Source of the DNA: Methanobacteriota archaeon
Lineage (GTDB): Archaea; Thermoplasmatota; Poseidoniia; Poseidoniales; Poseidoniaceae
Length of the DNA stretch: 49,125 bases
Assembly (NCBI GenBank): GCA_011524855.1
Contig: WTJK01000061.1
Span: 77,426 to 126,550 of the forward strand
Reading direction: 5' to 3'
Below are positions 19,858 through 29,039 of this stretch, piece after piece (position 1 is the first letter of the stretch; the number at the start of each line of letters is the position of its first letter). The position numbers and the translations under genes were made by a program. The notes beneath the pieces are model-generated. The model was not told the origin of the DNA. It saw only the letters and a list, made by a program, of their open reading frames with translations, and did not search any database.

Positions 19858-21879
19858 ATGTCCATGATTGACGTCACCCTCCCCGATGGAACCGTGAACG
19901 AATACGCTGCAGGCATCACCTGCGCAGAGGTCATCACCGATGCACTCGGGCGGAAGCACGGCTGCCTTGCGGCCAAGGTTGACGGTGTGGAATGTGACAT
20001 GTCCCACGTCTTGGACACCAACTGCTCGGTCGAAGGCATCCTCGCCTCGTCCGACGAAGGCATGCACATTCTACGCCATTCCGCTTCCCACCTGTTGGCA
20101 CAGGCCGTGACCGCGTTGTACCCCGGCGCCCTGCCCACCATTGGCCCTGCCATCGACCGCGGGTTCTACTACGATTTCGCCATGGACCCCATTGCGGAAA
20201 GCGACTTGAAGGCGATTGAGAAAAAGATGCATGAGTTGGCTCGAAAAAATTTCACCGTCGAGCGCGTGGAGTTGGACGACACGGCCCTTCGAGAGCACTT
20301 TGAACACAACCCGTACAAGCTTGAAATCATCAACGACAAACTGGAAGCGGGCGACGGATCAACCGTGTACACCCAAGGTGACTGGTACGACCTCTGCTTG
20401 GGACCCCACGTACCGAACACCTCGAGATTGATGTTCGTCCGATTGACTTCCGTCTCGTCAGCCTACTGGCGTGGCGATCAAGACCGAGAGCAACTGGTCC
20501 GAATCTACGGTATCGTGGAGCCCACCAAAGAGGACCTCAAGGCCACCCTCCATCGAATGGAAGAGGCCAAAAAGCGCGACCATCGCAAACTTGGCAAGGA
20601 CCTCCAGCTCTTCCATGTTGACGAGGATGTGGGCCAAGGGCTCATCCTTTGGACTCCCCGAGGCGCCACGGTTCGTCAAGAATTGCAATCCTTCATCGGC
20701 CACCACCTCCAACGCCAAGGTTACCACCAAGTGTTCACGCCACACATCGGGAAGCTCGACCTGTACCGCACATCAGGCCATTTCCCCTACTACCAAGATT
20801 CGCAATATCCACCGCTGGTTGAGCGGGAACTGATGAAGAAACTCGCCGATGAGGGCTGCACCTGCGGCGAGCTGTCGAACATGATGAAAACGGGGGACAT
20901 CGACGGCTACATGCTCAAGCCGATGAACTGCCCCCACCACGTGAAGATCTACGCGAGCCAACCACGGTCGTACCGCAACCTGCCCCTGCGACTGGCGGAA
21001 TTTGGAACCGTTTACCGCTGGGAACAATCCGGTGAAATCTCGGGCATGACCCGGGTTCGTGGATTCACACAGGACGACGCTCACCTGTTCGTGACCGAAG
21101 ACCAAATCGCCGAAGAGGTGCAGGGGTGCATTGAGTTGGTTCAAATCATCTTTGAGAAACTCGGCATGACAGATTACCGGGTTCGGGTTGGTCTACGCGA
21201 CCCGGATTCAAGCAAGTACGTTGGCGACCCTGACCGCTGGACCAAAGCTGAAGATGCGTGCCGCTCGGCTGCAGCCTCGTTGGGTGTGGCTTGGACGGAG
21301 GAAGAAGGCGAGGCAGCCTTTTACGGGCCGAAAATTGACTTTGTCGTTCGCGATGTCATTGGACGAGAATGGCAATTGGGCACCGTCCAGGTGGACTACA
21401 ACCTCCCGGAGCGTTTCGATTTGACCTACAAAGGCAGCGACGGTGGCCTCCATCGCCCGGTGATGATCCATCGCGCACCCTTCGGCTCCATGGAGCGTTT
21501 TTGTGGTGTGCTCATCGAACACTTTGCTGGCAAATTCCCCACCTGGTTAACGCCAACCCAATGCCACATCATCACGATTTCAGAGAAGCACAAGGCCTAC
21601 GCCGAAGAAGTCGCCAACGTGCTCAAGCAACACGGTGTGCGGGTTGAGGTCGATGACGGTGATGACACCATCGGGAAGAAAATCCGAACCCACCGGAAAT
21701 TGCAACCTGCCTACATGGTGATTCTCGGCGACGGTGAAATGGAGCAACGGAGCGTGAGTTTGCGTGCACGAAACGGCGACCAAATCGCCGACGTTCCTTT
21801 GGACCGCTTCGTAGAACAACTCACGGAGGAAATTCGAGAGAAGGTGAGCGAGCCCTCGCTCGTCCCCCCACAAACCTGA
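19858..21879 (+). CDS. thrS: threonyl-tRNA synthetase, bacterial type
   Basis: A 673-residue class II synthetase. Domains in order: TGS domain (1-62, DVTLPDGT), the N2 editing domain (about 65-235) with metal-binding residues His74, His78 (HSASHLL), Cys180 and His184 (LCLGPHV), the catalytic core (about 255-550) with zinc motif MNCPHH, motif 2 in EFGTVYRWEQSGEISGMTRVR and motif 3 in HRAPFGSMERF, and the anticodon-binding domain (about 555-665). The N2 editing domain is the bacterial/eukaryotic form that clears serine. Most archaea instead use an unrelated D-aminoacyl-deacylase-like domain, so this gene is probably of bacterial origin. The GGAGG ribosome site supports the ATG at 19858; a second ATG two codons on is possible. 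Confidence 0.97.
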   Translation: MSMIDVTLPDGTVNEYAAGITCAEVITDALGRKHGCLAAKVDGVECDMSHVLDTNCSVEGILASSDEGMHILRHSASHLLAQAVTALYPGALPTIGPAIDRGFYYDFAMDPIAESDLKAIEKKMHELARKNFTVERVELDDTALREHFEHNPYKLEIINDKLEAGDGSTVYTQGDWYDLCLGPHVPNTSRLMFVRLTSVSSAYWRGDQDREQLVRIYGIVEPTKEDLKATLHRMEEAKKRDHRKLGKDLQLFHVDEDVGQGLILWTPRGATVRQELQSFIGHHLQRQGYHQVFTPHIGKLDLYRTSGHFPYYQDSQYPPLVERELMKKLADEGCTCGELSNMMKTGDIDGYMLKPMNCPHHVKIYASQPRSYRNLPLRLAEFGTVYRWEQSGEISGMTRVRGFTQDDAHLFVTEDQIAEEVQGCIELVQIIFEKLGMTDYRVRVGLRDPDSSKYVGDPDRWTKAEDACRSAAASLGVAWTEEEGEAAFYGPKIDFVVRDVIGREWQLGTVQVDYNLPERFDLTYKGSDGGLHRPVMIHRAPFGSMERFCGVLIEHFAGKFPTWLTPTQCHIITISEKHKAYAEEVANVLKQHGVRVEVDDGDDTIGKKIRTHRKLQPAYMVILGDGEMEQRSVSLRARNGDQIADVPLDRFVEQLTEEIREKVSEPSLVPPQT

Positions 21880-21888
21880 GGCAACACC

Positions 21889-24408
21889 ATGGCCGCTCCC
21901 TCCATCGTTCACGAACCGAGCGGTGCGATGGTGGTGCCGCTGGCGTTGGCGATGTTGACCGCATGGCTGTTTTGGGATCGCATCGTTCCCCGGCAACTGC
22001 GCGGCCTCCAAGTGGCGTTCAAAACCTCCAACATGCATTACGAAGTCCACCGTGTCACCCATTCGGTGGACGATGTCAAACACCTGCTCCGAAGACGGGG
22101 GACCCGTTTTGGTGTGGCGTCGTACTTGATGGCCCTGGCCGGCATCTTGGTGCTGCTGTTCGATTTTCTCCTGTTCGCCAACGGAGGTTCCGAGGGAATG
22201 CATGCACCAACGGTGGCCCTCGGCGTCGTGTTCATCGTCTTGCCCGCCCTTGTGTCAAGCGGCACCTCGCTTGGAGCCCAAGTCATCCGTCCGTTGGGCA
22301 CGAGCAAAGCCACGCTGCAGAACAACACACAGGCGCGCAACTTCGCTTACTTCGCCATGATGCTGGCTTGGTTGGGATTGGCCATCGCCTTCGAAGCGGT
22401 GCTCGAAGGGCAAGGGGTGGCGAGCCAACGTCGCTCCAGTTTGGTCGCATTGTTTGCTTTCAGCCCAGCGGTGTTGGCTTACGGCCGCATTTTAGGTTCG
22501 TCTTGGAACGCTCTCAAGGAGTCCTCCTCTCACATGGCCAACGGCCGTGCCTCGCCCTTTCACAACCACGTGCCGACGGCCCGACAACAATTCGTGGCCC
22601 AACTGGTGCACCTCAACCTTCTCGTGATGCCGTTCGTTGCCATCAACACCTTGCTATCCGTGGTGCTGTTGCTCTACAACCCCGACCTCTTCACCCACAG
22701 CGATCGCGTGTTGGCCCTTCCTGAGTACCGCCTGCAAAGCACCTACATGGAAGAAGGCGGTTTGCTTGGGTTCTGGCTGATCGAACTTTTCGCCCACATT
22801 CCCGAAGAGGGCATTCGTGTGCCCATGGTCACGGCTGTGTTGCTGTTTTTGCTCATGAACGTCGCCATTGTAGGTTTCTTGTTTGTGTACGAGGTCGCGC
22901 GCATTCTGTTTCTGGACGTTCAAGATTTCGCTGGCCGAGGTGGTATTCGCTTGGCGGACAGCCGCCTGCTCCGTGCCGAACCCGTTCAACAAGCGACGGT
23001 GTTGAATTTCTGCTTCACCGGATTTGCTGGTCAATCCATGCTATTGCTCGCTCTTGCGATGGTCACGTTTTGGGATTCCGCCTACCTGCCGCAAGGTGCT
23101 GCCTGCGGTACATGGGAATCCAGTTTGTGTTCCGTGCTCGAGAAAAACACGCTCGAGGAATTGACGTGGATGTTGGCGGCAGGAGGGCAAATTGCGTTCC
23201 TGGTGGTCTGGTTCGCCTCTCGAGGTCGCTCTCGAACCTTGAGCGAATTCACCTTTGATGCTTCCATGGACGAAGACCGGACCCGCCTCCGCAGCATGAG
23301 CGACATGATCTACCTCAAGCAACGGCCCATCAACGACCTCATTGGCGACGGGGACTGGCAAAAGGCCCTCGGTCGTTTTGATGAAGTGAGCCGAGGCAAC
23401 ATCGACACCCTCGTCGGGCTGGACATGATTCGCCGGGCCCATGCCGGCATGGTGTTGAACGCAGGACTGGGTCGTTGGGATGAAGCAGAAGAGTTGGCCA
23501 TTGACCTGCTGGCGATCCAAGGCGGCCGCGATGCAGAATCCACGCGTTTGTTCCTGTGTGCCGCCAGTTTGGCTCAACGCGACCTCCGAGAAGCCGAACC
23601 ACGGTTGGATCTCCTGCCGGAACACGACGTGGAAGGGGCGAGGCTGCGATGGTTTGCCAGCCTGATGAACCCCAAGCGACGCCTCGAAGAACATGCGTCG
23701 TCCATGCTCGCCATCGACCCCGTCACCCGAGAAAACAAGGCCCTGCTGGAAGCCTACGCCTCCCAACAACTTCGTCAACCCAACCTCGTCATGAACAAAC
23801 CCGTCAACCGGATGGTGTTTTTGGGGCACTTGGCCAGGTTGCGGCTTGACGGCCAATCCGAACGAGCGCTGGACCTGCTTGAAGCGGCCATGAAAACCGT
23901 TGAACTGGATTGGGTCCAAGCCAAGGTCGTGCAGTGCCTTCTGAACATGGATGCAGGACGGGTGAACACGGCGGTGCGCCAAATCGACGACCTGGCCACG
24001 CAACACCCTCGCCATCCTCACGTACGAGCAGCGTTGAACTTGATGGCGAAGTTGGGTCACACCAAACTGCCCCCGAGGGAAGACACCAACATGCAATGGG
24101 CGACGGAAGGCGACACGGACTGGCGACACAGTTGGTCGGGTCACAACGTGAGCGTTCCACCTTCCTTGGACCAGCAGCACCTGCGCGAACATGCCTGGCA
24201 GGCCAATGCTTGGGTCGGATGGGGGACCAAGGCGGTGACGGTCTCGGCCGGCAAAAAGGCGCTGAAGCAACTGCCGAATCAACTCCCACTCGGCCTCCAC
24301 CTTCACCTCTCGGGCCTGGTCACGACCATCCAAGGTCAACCCATTGACCTCGGGTTTCCCGGTTTCGTGGACCTCAAGAAGGCCAAGGACCGAGGGTTGT
24401 TGGATTGA
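21889..24408 (+). CDS. polytopic membrane protein with helical-repeat tail
   Basis: This 839-residue protein was not recognised. The first roughly 440 residues contain about nine hydrophobic segments, such as MVVPLALAMLTAWLFW, LMALAGILVLLFDFLLF and VTAVLLFLLMNVAIVGFLF. The remaining 400 residues are soluble and helical. Phrases such as KALGRFDEVSRGN, GRWDEAEELAIDLLAIQGG and RALDLLEAAMKTVE have the rhythm of TPR-like repeats, which usually bind other proteins. It begins nine bases after thrS and is probably co-transcribed. It ends directly against the stop of the convergent membrane protein, which has the same architecture. A role in envelope assembly or as a scaffold is possible but not shown. 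Confidence 0.8.
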   Translation: MAAPSIVHEPSGAMVVPLALAMLTAWLFWDRIVPRQLRGLQVAFKTSNMHYEVHRVTHSVDDVKHLLRRRGTRFGVASYLMALAGILVLLFDFLLFANGGSEGMHAPTVALGVVFIVLPALVSSGTSLGAQVIRPLGTSKATLQNNTQARNFAYFAMMLAWLGLAIAFEAVLEGQGVASQRRSSLVALFAFSPAVLAYGRILGSSWNALKESSSHMANGRASPFHNHVPTARQQFVAQLVHLNLLVMPFVAINTLLSVVLLLYNPDLFTHSDRVLALPEYRLQSTYMEEGGLLGFWLIELFAHIPEEGIRVPMVTAVLLFLLMNVAIVGFLFVYEVARILFLDVQDFAGRGGIRLADSRLLRAEPVQQATVLNFCFTGFAGQSMLLLALAMVTFWDSAYLPQGAACGTWESSLCSVLEKNTLEELTWMLAAGGQIAFLVVWFASRGRSRTLSEFTFDASMDEDRTRLRSMSDMIYLKQRPINDLIGDGDWQKALGRFDEVSRGNIDTLVGLDMIRRAHAGMVLNAGLGRWDEAEELAIDLLAIQGGRDAESTRLFLCAASLAQRDLREAEPRLDLLPEHDVEGARLRWFASLMNPKRRLEEHASSMLAIDPVTRENKALLEAYASQQLRQPNLVMNKPVNRMVFLGHLARLRLDGQSERALDLLEAAMKTVELDWVQAKVVQCLLNMDAGRVNTAVRQIDDLATQHPRHPHVRAALNLMAKLGHTKLPPREDTNMQWATEGDTDWRHSWSGHNVSVPPSLDQQHLREHAWQANAWVGWGTKAVTVSAGKKALKQLPNQLPLGLHLHLSGLVTTIQGQPIDLGFPGFVDLKKAKDRGLLD

Positions 24409-26193
24409 TCAAACCCGCCGACGCAACCGTTCCATGCAGGCATCAGCCGTTGCAAGATGGCCCAAGCAGGCTTCAATGTCGCTGACACCGAGCGCTTCTC
24501 CTGCCAGCGCTACGGCTTCCTCGCAAGCCCGACGGTCATCGTCCTCCACCCCGATGTTCGAGGCATCGCATTGGTTGCGAAGAATCCGCCAACCGTCGTT
24601 CACGAAATCGTAGAGTTCCAGGGCCTCGTCGGTGTCCTGACCCGCCTTGTCAAGGGTTGCCGTCATGCGCTCCAACAAGGTGGCAGCGTGAGACCATTGC
24701 TTTGATTGAGCTGCTGCCTCAATGTCGGCAAGACGTTCACGCCAGGTGGCTTCGTCGCTGCGGCCTTCGAACCGTTGGACCAGTTGCTTCTTTTGCTTCA
24801 TGGCCCGACGAACGTCGTCCATGGCCCGCCGCTCGCGCTCAAGGGTCCGAACCACACCATCCGCCAGACCGATGGCTTGCGCTGCGTGGCCTTGCTCCAG
24901 GGCATCGTCGGCTTGGTGAAGACGATCGTTCAACTCAGCCACATCAAGTCCGTCGGTCGCATTCAATTGGCGCCTGGCTTCCTTCACCGAGACGGCGGCT
25001 CGGTCCAGCGCTTCACCGTCGGCTTCGAGCTGTGGCGGAATGACGACGGCAAATTCGTAGGCCTCCTTGGGTTGTTCAGCGTTGAGTTTGGTCCGAGCGT
25101 CGTTCAGCAATTCGTGCAAATGGGCAACGCCAGCCCCGTGTTGACCGTCCAAGGCCCGGGCAGCCGCCGTGATGGCTTGCTCGGCTCGTGCCCACCATTC
25201 AATCACATCGTTCGCCCGGCGTTTGGCTTGACGGAAGAGTTGTTCACCCTCACGAAGGGCACCCAATTCCACCTCTCGAACACCCATCGCATAGGCCTTG
25301 CGAGGGCGCTTGACAACGGGGGCGAGGGCTTCGGCCCTCTCCACGGCGTCCAAGGAAGCGAGGCGGACCGCATCCACATCGCCTGCCAGCGACACGGCAC
25401 GGTTCATGTCCTCCTCGCACTCATCGAGGACCTGCATTCCGTACTTGACATCGAGGTGGCCTTCCTCCTTGGCGGTCGTCAAGAGGCTTGATGCCTGCGC
25501 CACAGCGTCACCGTTGGCCTTCATTTCCAACAGGCGAAGCTCGAGCACATTCAATCGTTGACGAAACACTTTGCGAAGGTCACGGTCCTCGTCACCGGCG
25601 AACCAATGGTGAACGGTGTCGGCCACAGCGAGCGCAAGCACGGCCAAGCCGAGTGCACCTGCAGCGGTGTCCATTCGCTCACCGGTGAGCACCAGTACCC
25701 CACCCGAGAGGCAACCAATGCCCGTCATCAACGATCGGAACCGCAGGACACCAAACGAACCGCGAAGCACGGTGGTGGACGTACGACGGCATGCAAGGGC
25801 TGCAACCAGCACGAGGGCCCCTCCCAGCATGCCAAAGGCGTTGGTGCCGTTGATTCCGCTGGTGGCCTGCACGGCAAGGACCGGCCATGCCACCGAGGTC
25901 GCTGCACCGAGCCTTGACCTGGCAGAGGGAGCGTCAACCGCGAGGTCTTGGAGAAAAATCCCCCAGAGAAGCAGCAGCAACGGGGCTCCAAAACTCGTCA
26001 AGTCAACGGAGCGACCTGAGATCAGATCGTTCATTGAGGGCCATGCAAGCCAGGCCGCAGACCCAAGCATCAGCAAGGCGGTGAACATCGTCAGTGATTC
26101 GACCGAGCGCTGACGACGCACGTGCTCGGCTTCGATGGCCGAATCGGTGTCCGCCCATGTCACCATGGCTTTGCTTCCCCACATCACCCCCAT
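24409..26193 (-). CDS. membrane protein with long helical cytosolic domain
   Basis: This roughly 594-residue protein was not recognised. The N-terminal 230 residues hold about six hydrophobic segments (for example LTMFTALLMLGSAAWLAW and ALGLAVLALAVADTV). After that the chain is nearly all charged helix: ERAEALAPVVKRPRKA, GEQLFRQAKRRAND, LDRAAVSVKEARRQL and similar repeats suggest coiled-coil or TPR-like bundles. Start codons at 26193, 26184 and 26166 are all ATG; the last has GGGGAAG upstream, and an in-frame TTG exists at 26244. It converges on a gene of the same general design with no base between the stops. The 90 bases upstream of 26193, shared with pyrB, show no clear promoter for this gene. 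Confidence 0.8.
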   Translation of the reverse strand: MGVMWGSKAMVTWADTDSAIEAEHVRRQRSVESLTMFTALLMLGSAAWLAWPSMNDLISGRSVDLTSFGAPLLLLLWGIFLQDLAVDAPSARSRLGAATSVAWPVLAVQATSGINGTNAFGMLGGALVLVAALACRRTSTTVLRGSFGVLRFRSLMTGIGCLSGGVLVLTGERMDTAAGALGLAVLALAVADTVHHWFAGDEDRDLRKVFRQRLNVLELRLLEMKANGDAVAQASSLLTTAKEEGHLDVKYGMQVLDECEEDMNRAVSLAGDVDAVRLASLDAVERAEALAPVVKRPRKAYAMGVREVELGALREGEQLFRQAKRRANDVIEWWARAEQAITAAARALDGQHGAGVAHLHELLNDARTKLNAEQPKEAYEFAVVIPPQLEADGEALDRAAVSVKEARRQLNATDGLDVAELNDRLHQADDALEQGHAAQAIGLADGVVRTLERERRAMDDVRRAMKQKKQLVQRFEGRSDEATWRERLADIEAAAQSKQWSHAATLLERMTATLDKAGQDTDEALELYDFVNDGWRILRNQCDASNIGVEDDDRRACEEAVALAGEALGVSDIEACLGHLATADACMERLRRRV

Positions 26194-26283
26194 AATCCAT
26201 GCGCCGACCCGATTCGGTTGAGGGGCAGTCCCCCCAAGGTTCAAGGGTGGGTTTCAACGGTGATGAACAAGCGAGGGGACGAC

Positions 26284-27231
26284 ATGACCGGACTCATCAC
26301 CATGGACGATTTAACCAACGAAGCCATTCTTGAGGTCCTCGACGACGCAGAGCGCTTGTTGCCCGTGGCACGAGGTGACACCTACCTGCCGTTGCTCCAA
26401 GGAAAGATCCTCGGCAACCTCTTTTTCGAGCCCAGCACGCGCACCCGCATGTCGTTTGAAACCGCCATGAAGCGCTTGGGCGGTGACGTCGTGAACCTTG
26501 GCGATGTCAAAACCTCCTCGGTCGTCAAGGGAGAGACCCTCTATGACACCATCCAGATGGTGGACGGTTACACGGACATCATCGCCATGCGTCACCCCCG
26601 ACAAGGTGCTGCCCAATACGCACAAGATTCGGCACGTGTGCCGGTGCTCAACGGCGGTGACGGAGCTGGCCACCACCCCACCCAGACCATGCTTGACTTG
26701 TTCACCATCCGCCAGGCACACGGTTCACTTGAGGGGCTCAAGGTGGTGTTGGCAGGTGACCTGCGTTACGGCCGCACCGTTCACTCGCTGAGCCACGCGC
26801 TAACACGCTTCGGCTGTGAACTTGTCCTCGCCAGCCCGAACCTGTTGCGAATGCCACGGGAAATTGTTGAAGATTTAACCGCCCATGGCGCCACTGTCAC
26901 GGAAACTGAGGACCTGTTGGGTTCCATCGACGAGGCGGACGTGGTGTACATGACCCGCATCCAAAAGGAGCGTTTTGCCGATGAGGACGAGTACACCAAG
27001 GTGGCCGGCGCTTACAAGCTCCATGCCAACAACCTCGAAGGTGCCAAGGCGTCCATGATCATCATGCACCCGCTGCCCAGAGTTGATGAAATTCATCCAT
27101 CCGTTGACAGCACACGACACGCTCGTTACTTTGAGCAAGCCTTCAACGGCGTCGTGGCCCGAATGGCACTGCTGTGTCGCTTGCTGGGCGTCTCGGTTCC
27201 CACCGATGTTCCCCAAGGAGGTGAAGCTTGA
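26284..27231 (+). CDS. pyrB: aspartate carbamoyltransferase catalytic subunit
   Basis: A 315-residue enzyme condensing carbamoyl phosphate with aspartate in de novo pyrimidine synthesis. The carbamoyl-phosphate site is FFEPSTRTRMSFETA. The moving loop SSVVKGETLYDT and MRHPRQGA follow, then NGGDGAGHHPTQTMLDL, and the aspartate-binding HPLPRVDEI near the C-terminus. Length is standard. GAGGGG five bases before the ATG at 26284 supports this start; an in-frame ATG at 26263 would add seven residues. Its stop TGA shares a base with the ATG of pyrI (TGATG), so the two subunits are translationally coupled. Confidence 0.97.
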   Translation: MTGLITMDDLTNEAILEVLDDAERLLPVARGDTYLPLLQGKILGNLFFEPSTRTRMSFETAMKRLGGDVVNLGDVKTSSVVKGETLYDTIQMVDGYTDIIAMRHPRQGAAQYAQDSARVPVLNGGDGAGHHPTQTMLDLFTIRQAHGSLEGLKVVLAGDLRYGRTVHSLSHALTRFGCELVLASPNLLRMPREIVEDLTAHGATVTETEDLLGSIDEADVVYMTRIQKERFADEDEYTKVAGAYKLHANNLEGAKASMIIMHPLPRVDEIHPSVDSTRHARYFEQAFNGVVARMALLCRLLGVSVPTDVPQGGEA

Positions 27232-27707
27232 TGAGTCAAGAACACAACATGCGAAGGGTCACGGCGATCCGCAACGGCACGGTGATCGACCACATCCCAT
27301 CGGGTCAAGGCATGAAGGTGCTGGAAATGCTCGGGGTTCAATCCTCCACCACCGTGCCGGTGTCCATGGTCATGAACGTCCCCTCACAAAAGATGGGCAC
27401 CAAGGACATCATCAAGGTCGAAGACAGGGAATTGAACCAGGATGAATTGAACCGCCTCGCCCTCGTTGCTCCTGAAGCCCATGTGGCCATCATCCGAGCC
27501 TACAGCGTGGCCGAGAAACTGACCATCAACCTTGGCGAAGAAGTTGTCAACGTCGCCCGGTGCACGTTCTCAAACTGCATCACCACCAACCCAAGAGAGC
27601 CGCTGCCCCACCGCTTGAAGGTCAGGGGAACCGAGCCACTGGACCTGCGATGTCACTACTGCGGTCGACCCCAAGATCTGGACGACTTGGTTCACAACCT
27701 GCTCTGA
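27231..27707 (+). CDS. pyrI: aspartate carbamoyltransferase regulatory subunit
   Basis: A 158-residue subunit that binds the nucleotide effectors CTP and ATP and holds catalytic trimers together. The N-terminal allosteric domain has RNGTVIDHIPSGQGMKVL. The C-terminal zinc domain has Cys111, Cys116, Cys141 and Cys144 (CTFSNC and CHYC), which contact the catalytic chain. Length and cysteine spacing match the family. The ATG at 27231 overlaps the pyrB stop by one base, the usual archaeal pyrBI arrangement. Feedback by CTP links it to the pyrG gene about 10 kb away. Confidence 0.97.
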   Translation: MSQEHNMRRVTAIRNGTVIDHIPSGQGMKVLEMLGVQSSTTVPVSMVMNVPSQKMGTKDIIKVEDRELNQDELNRLALVAPEAHVAIIRAYSVAEKLTINLGEEVVNVARCTFSNCITTNPREPLPHRLKVRGTEPLDLRCHYCGRPQDLDDLVHNLL

Positions 27708-27727
27708 AGGGCACAACCGGGCTCGGC

Positions 27728-28747
27728 TCAAGCAGCAGCGTCTTCAATGTCGAGCAGGTCTCGCATATCGCAGGCTTTGCACTGAGTTCCCGAAGTGATG
27801 CTTCCGCATCGAGGACATGGAATGGGAGGGGGTGTTTGGTGGCCTTCGCCGCCCGAGGCGACCACACGGTCACGCAACGCTTTGACCTGGTCGGCCATCT
27901 TCACCAAACCGTGCCGAGTTCCGGGAACATCCGCCTCCATGCTGGCCACCATTTCCCGGTGCCGCCAACGCAAAGCGCCGCGGGCGTTGGGGCACTCCTC
28001 GTGATGCAACGGTAACGAACGGTGCAGGGCATAGAGGTGAATTTCTTGTTCAGGGACCCAGCGCAGCGGCACGATACGCGGCGCCAACCCCTCAACAGGT
28101 GTCGATGTGTGGGGTGCGAGTCGCAGGGTGCGTTCCAAATCGCCGTTGGTCACGTTCATCAGCACGGTTTGGGCCATGTCGTCCAAGTTGTGACCCAGCG
28201 CCACGACGTCCGCACCGACCCGCTGTGCAAGGTGGTTGATGCCTTGCCGTCGAAACACCCCGCAGTAGGCGCAGGCCATACGAGGGGCATTCTTGTCCTT
28301 CGCCAAGACCGAGGGGAGGCGCTTGACGACTCGATCCATTTCGAGAAACGACAACTCGGGGTACGTGACCACCTCATGACGCACGCCCAAACGGTCGCAG
28401 AGGTCTTGGGCGCACTGGATGGAAGGTGGTCGGTAACCCTCGATGCCTTCGTCCACGGTGCCCGCAACGATGGTCACGTCCCTGCGCTGACCCAACAGGT
28501 CAACAAGGACGTCCAGCAGCACGGCCGAATCCTTGCCCCCCGAGACGGCCACCAACACGGTTGTATGCGCCCCTTTTTGCAACGGCAGTTGTTGGCGCAA
28601 CTCCTTGCTGATCTTTTTTCGAACAGACTTCGCGAGGTGCTTACCGCACAATATTCGGCCAGAATAGGCTTGTTCAACCACGGCAGGGCGGTCGCAAGCG
28701 TCGCAAGAAGGGACGGCGAATGCAACGCCATCGCTACCGTCCACCAT
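27728..28747 (-). CDS. ncsA: tRNA 2-thiolation enzyme, NcsA/TtuA family
   Basis: A 339-residue ATP-pyrophosphatase that probably inserts sulphur at position 2 of a tRNA uridine (wobble U34 or T-loop U54). The layout is typical of the CTU1/Ncs6/TtuA group: an N-terminal zinc finger (Cys15, Cys18, Cys34, His37), the PP-loop SGGKDS (69-74), GHNLDDMAQT, and three catalytic cysteines able to hold a 4Fe-4S cluster (Cys159, Cys162 in CAYC and Cys252 in EECPNAR). A C-terminal zinc finger follows (Cys311, 314, 323, 326). The family normally takes sulphur from a ubiquitin-like protein, which is not encoded nearby. The ATG at 28747 is preferred; a GTG at 28792 would add 15 residues and lies only about 18 bases from a likely transcription start. 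Confidence 0.88.
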   Translation of the reverse strand: MVDGSDGVAFAVPSCDACDRPAVVEQAYSGRILCGKHLAKSVRKKISKELRQQLPLQKGAHTTVLVAVSGGKDSAVLLDVLVDLLGQRRDVTIVAGTVDEGIEGYRPPSIQCAQDLCDRLGVRHEVVTYPELSFLEMDRVVKRLPSVLAKDKNAPRMACAYCGVFRRQGINHLAQRVGADVVALGHNLDDMAQTVLMNVTNGDLERTLRLAPHTSTPVEGLAPRIVPLRWVPEQEIHLYALHRSLPLHHEECPNARGALRWRHREMVASMEADVPGTRHGLVKMADQVKALRDRVVASGGEGHQTPPPIPCPRCGSITSGTQCKACDMRDLLDIEDAAA

Positions 28748-28810
28748 GGTAGCCCCAGCGTAGAAGGGGGTTTCAAACCACCTCTTGCACACCGAATCTC
28801 AACTCGGATT

Positions 28811-28844
28811 ATTTCAATTAGAAATTTAAATTTTATATTGAAAT
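28811..28844. promoter_or_regulatory. 34-base AT-rich palindrome, promoter/operator candidate
   Basis: This is the most AT-rich spot in the window, in the divergent region 28748-29039. Outer arms ATTTCAAT (28811-28818) and ATTGAAAT (28837-28844) are perfect complements. The centre AAATTTAAATTT (28822-28833) is a perfect palindrome on the same axis, and only three positions on each side break symmetry. Within it AATATAAAAT on the minus strand is a good TATA box for the tRNA thiolase, and TTTATATT on the plus strand could serve a transcript toward 29040. The rest of the gap shows only a weaker AAATTTC/GAATTT repeat near 28935 and a GGTAAAC motif near 28991 that might be a promoter for the Roadblock operon. 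Confidence 0.6.
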
Positions 28845-29039
28845 ATTTCATCCCCGTATCGACGCTGACCAGCGCCGAGAAATCACCCCTTCATGATGGC
28901 TTGACAGCATGCGATTTCCAGGACTCCAGCACGTAAATTTCAGTTGGAATTTCTTTGCGACCCTCCAAACCGCCGAATTTGGTCACCTAAGCGGTAAACT
29001 TCTTGAAGCCTACAGCGGTGTGGTGACTCTTGAGCCACC

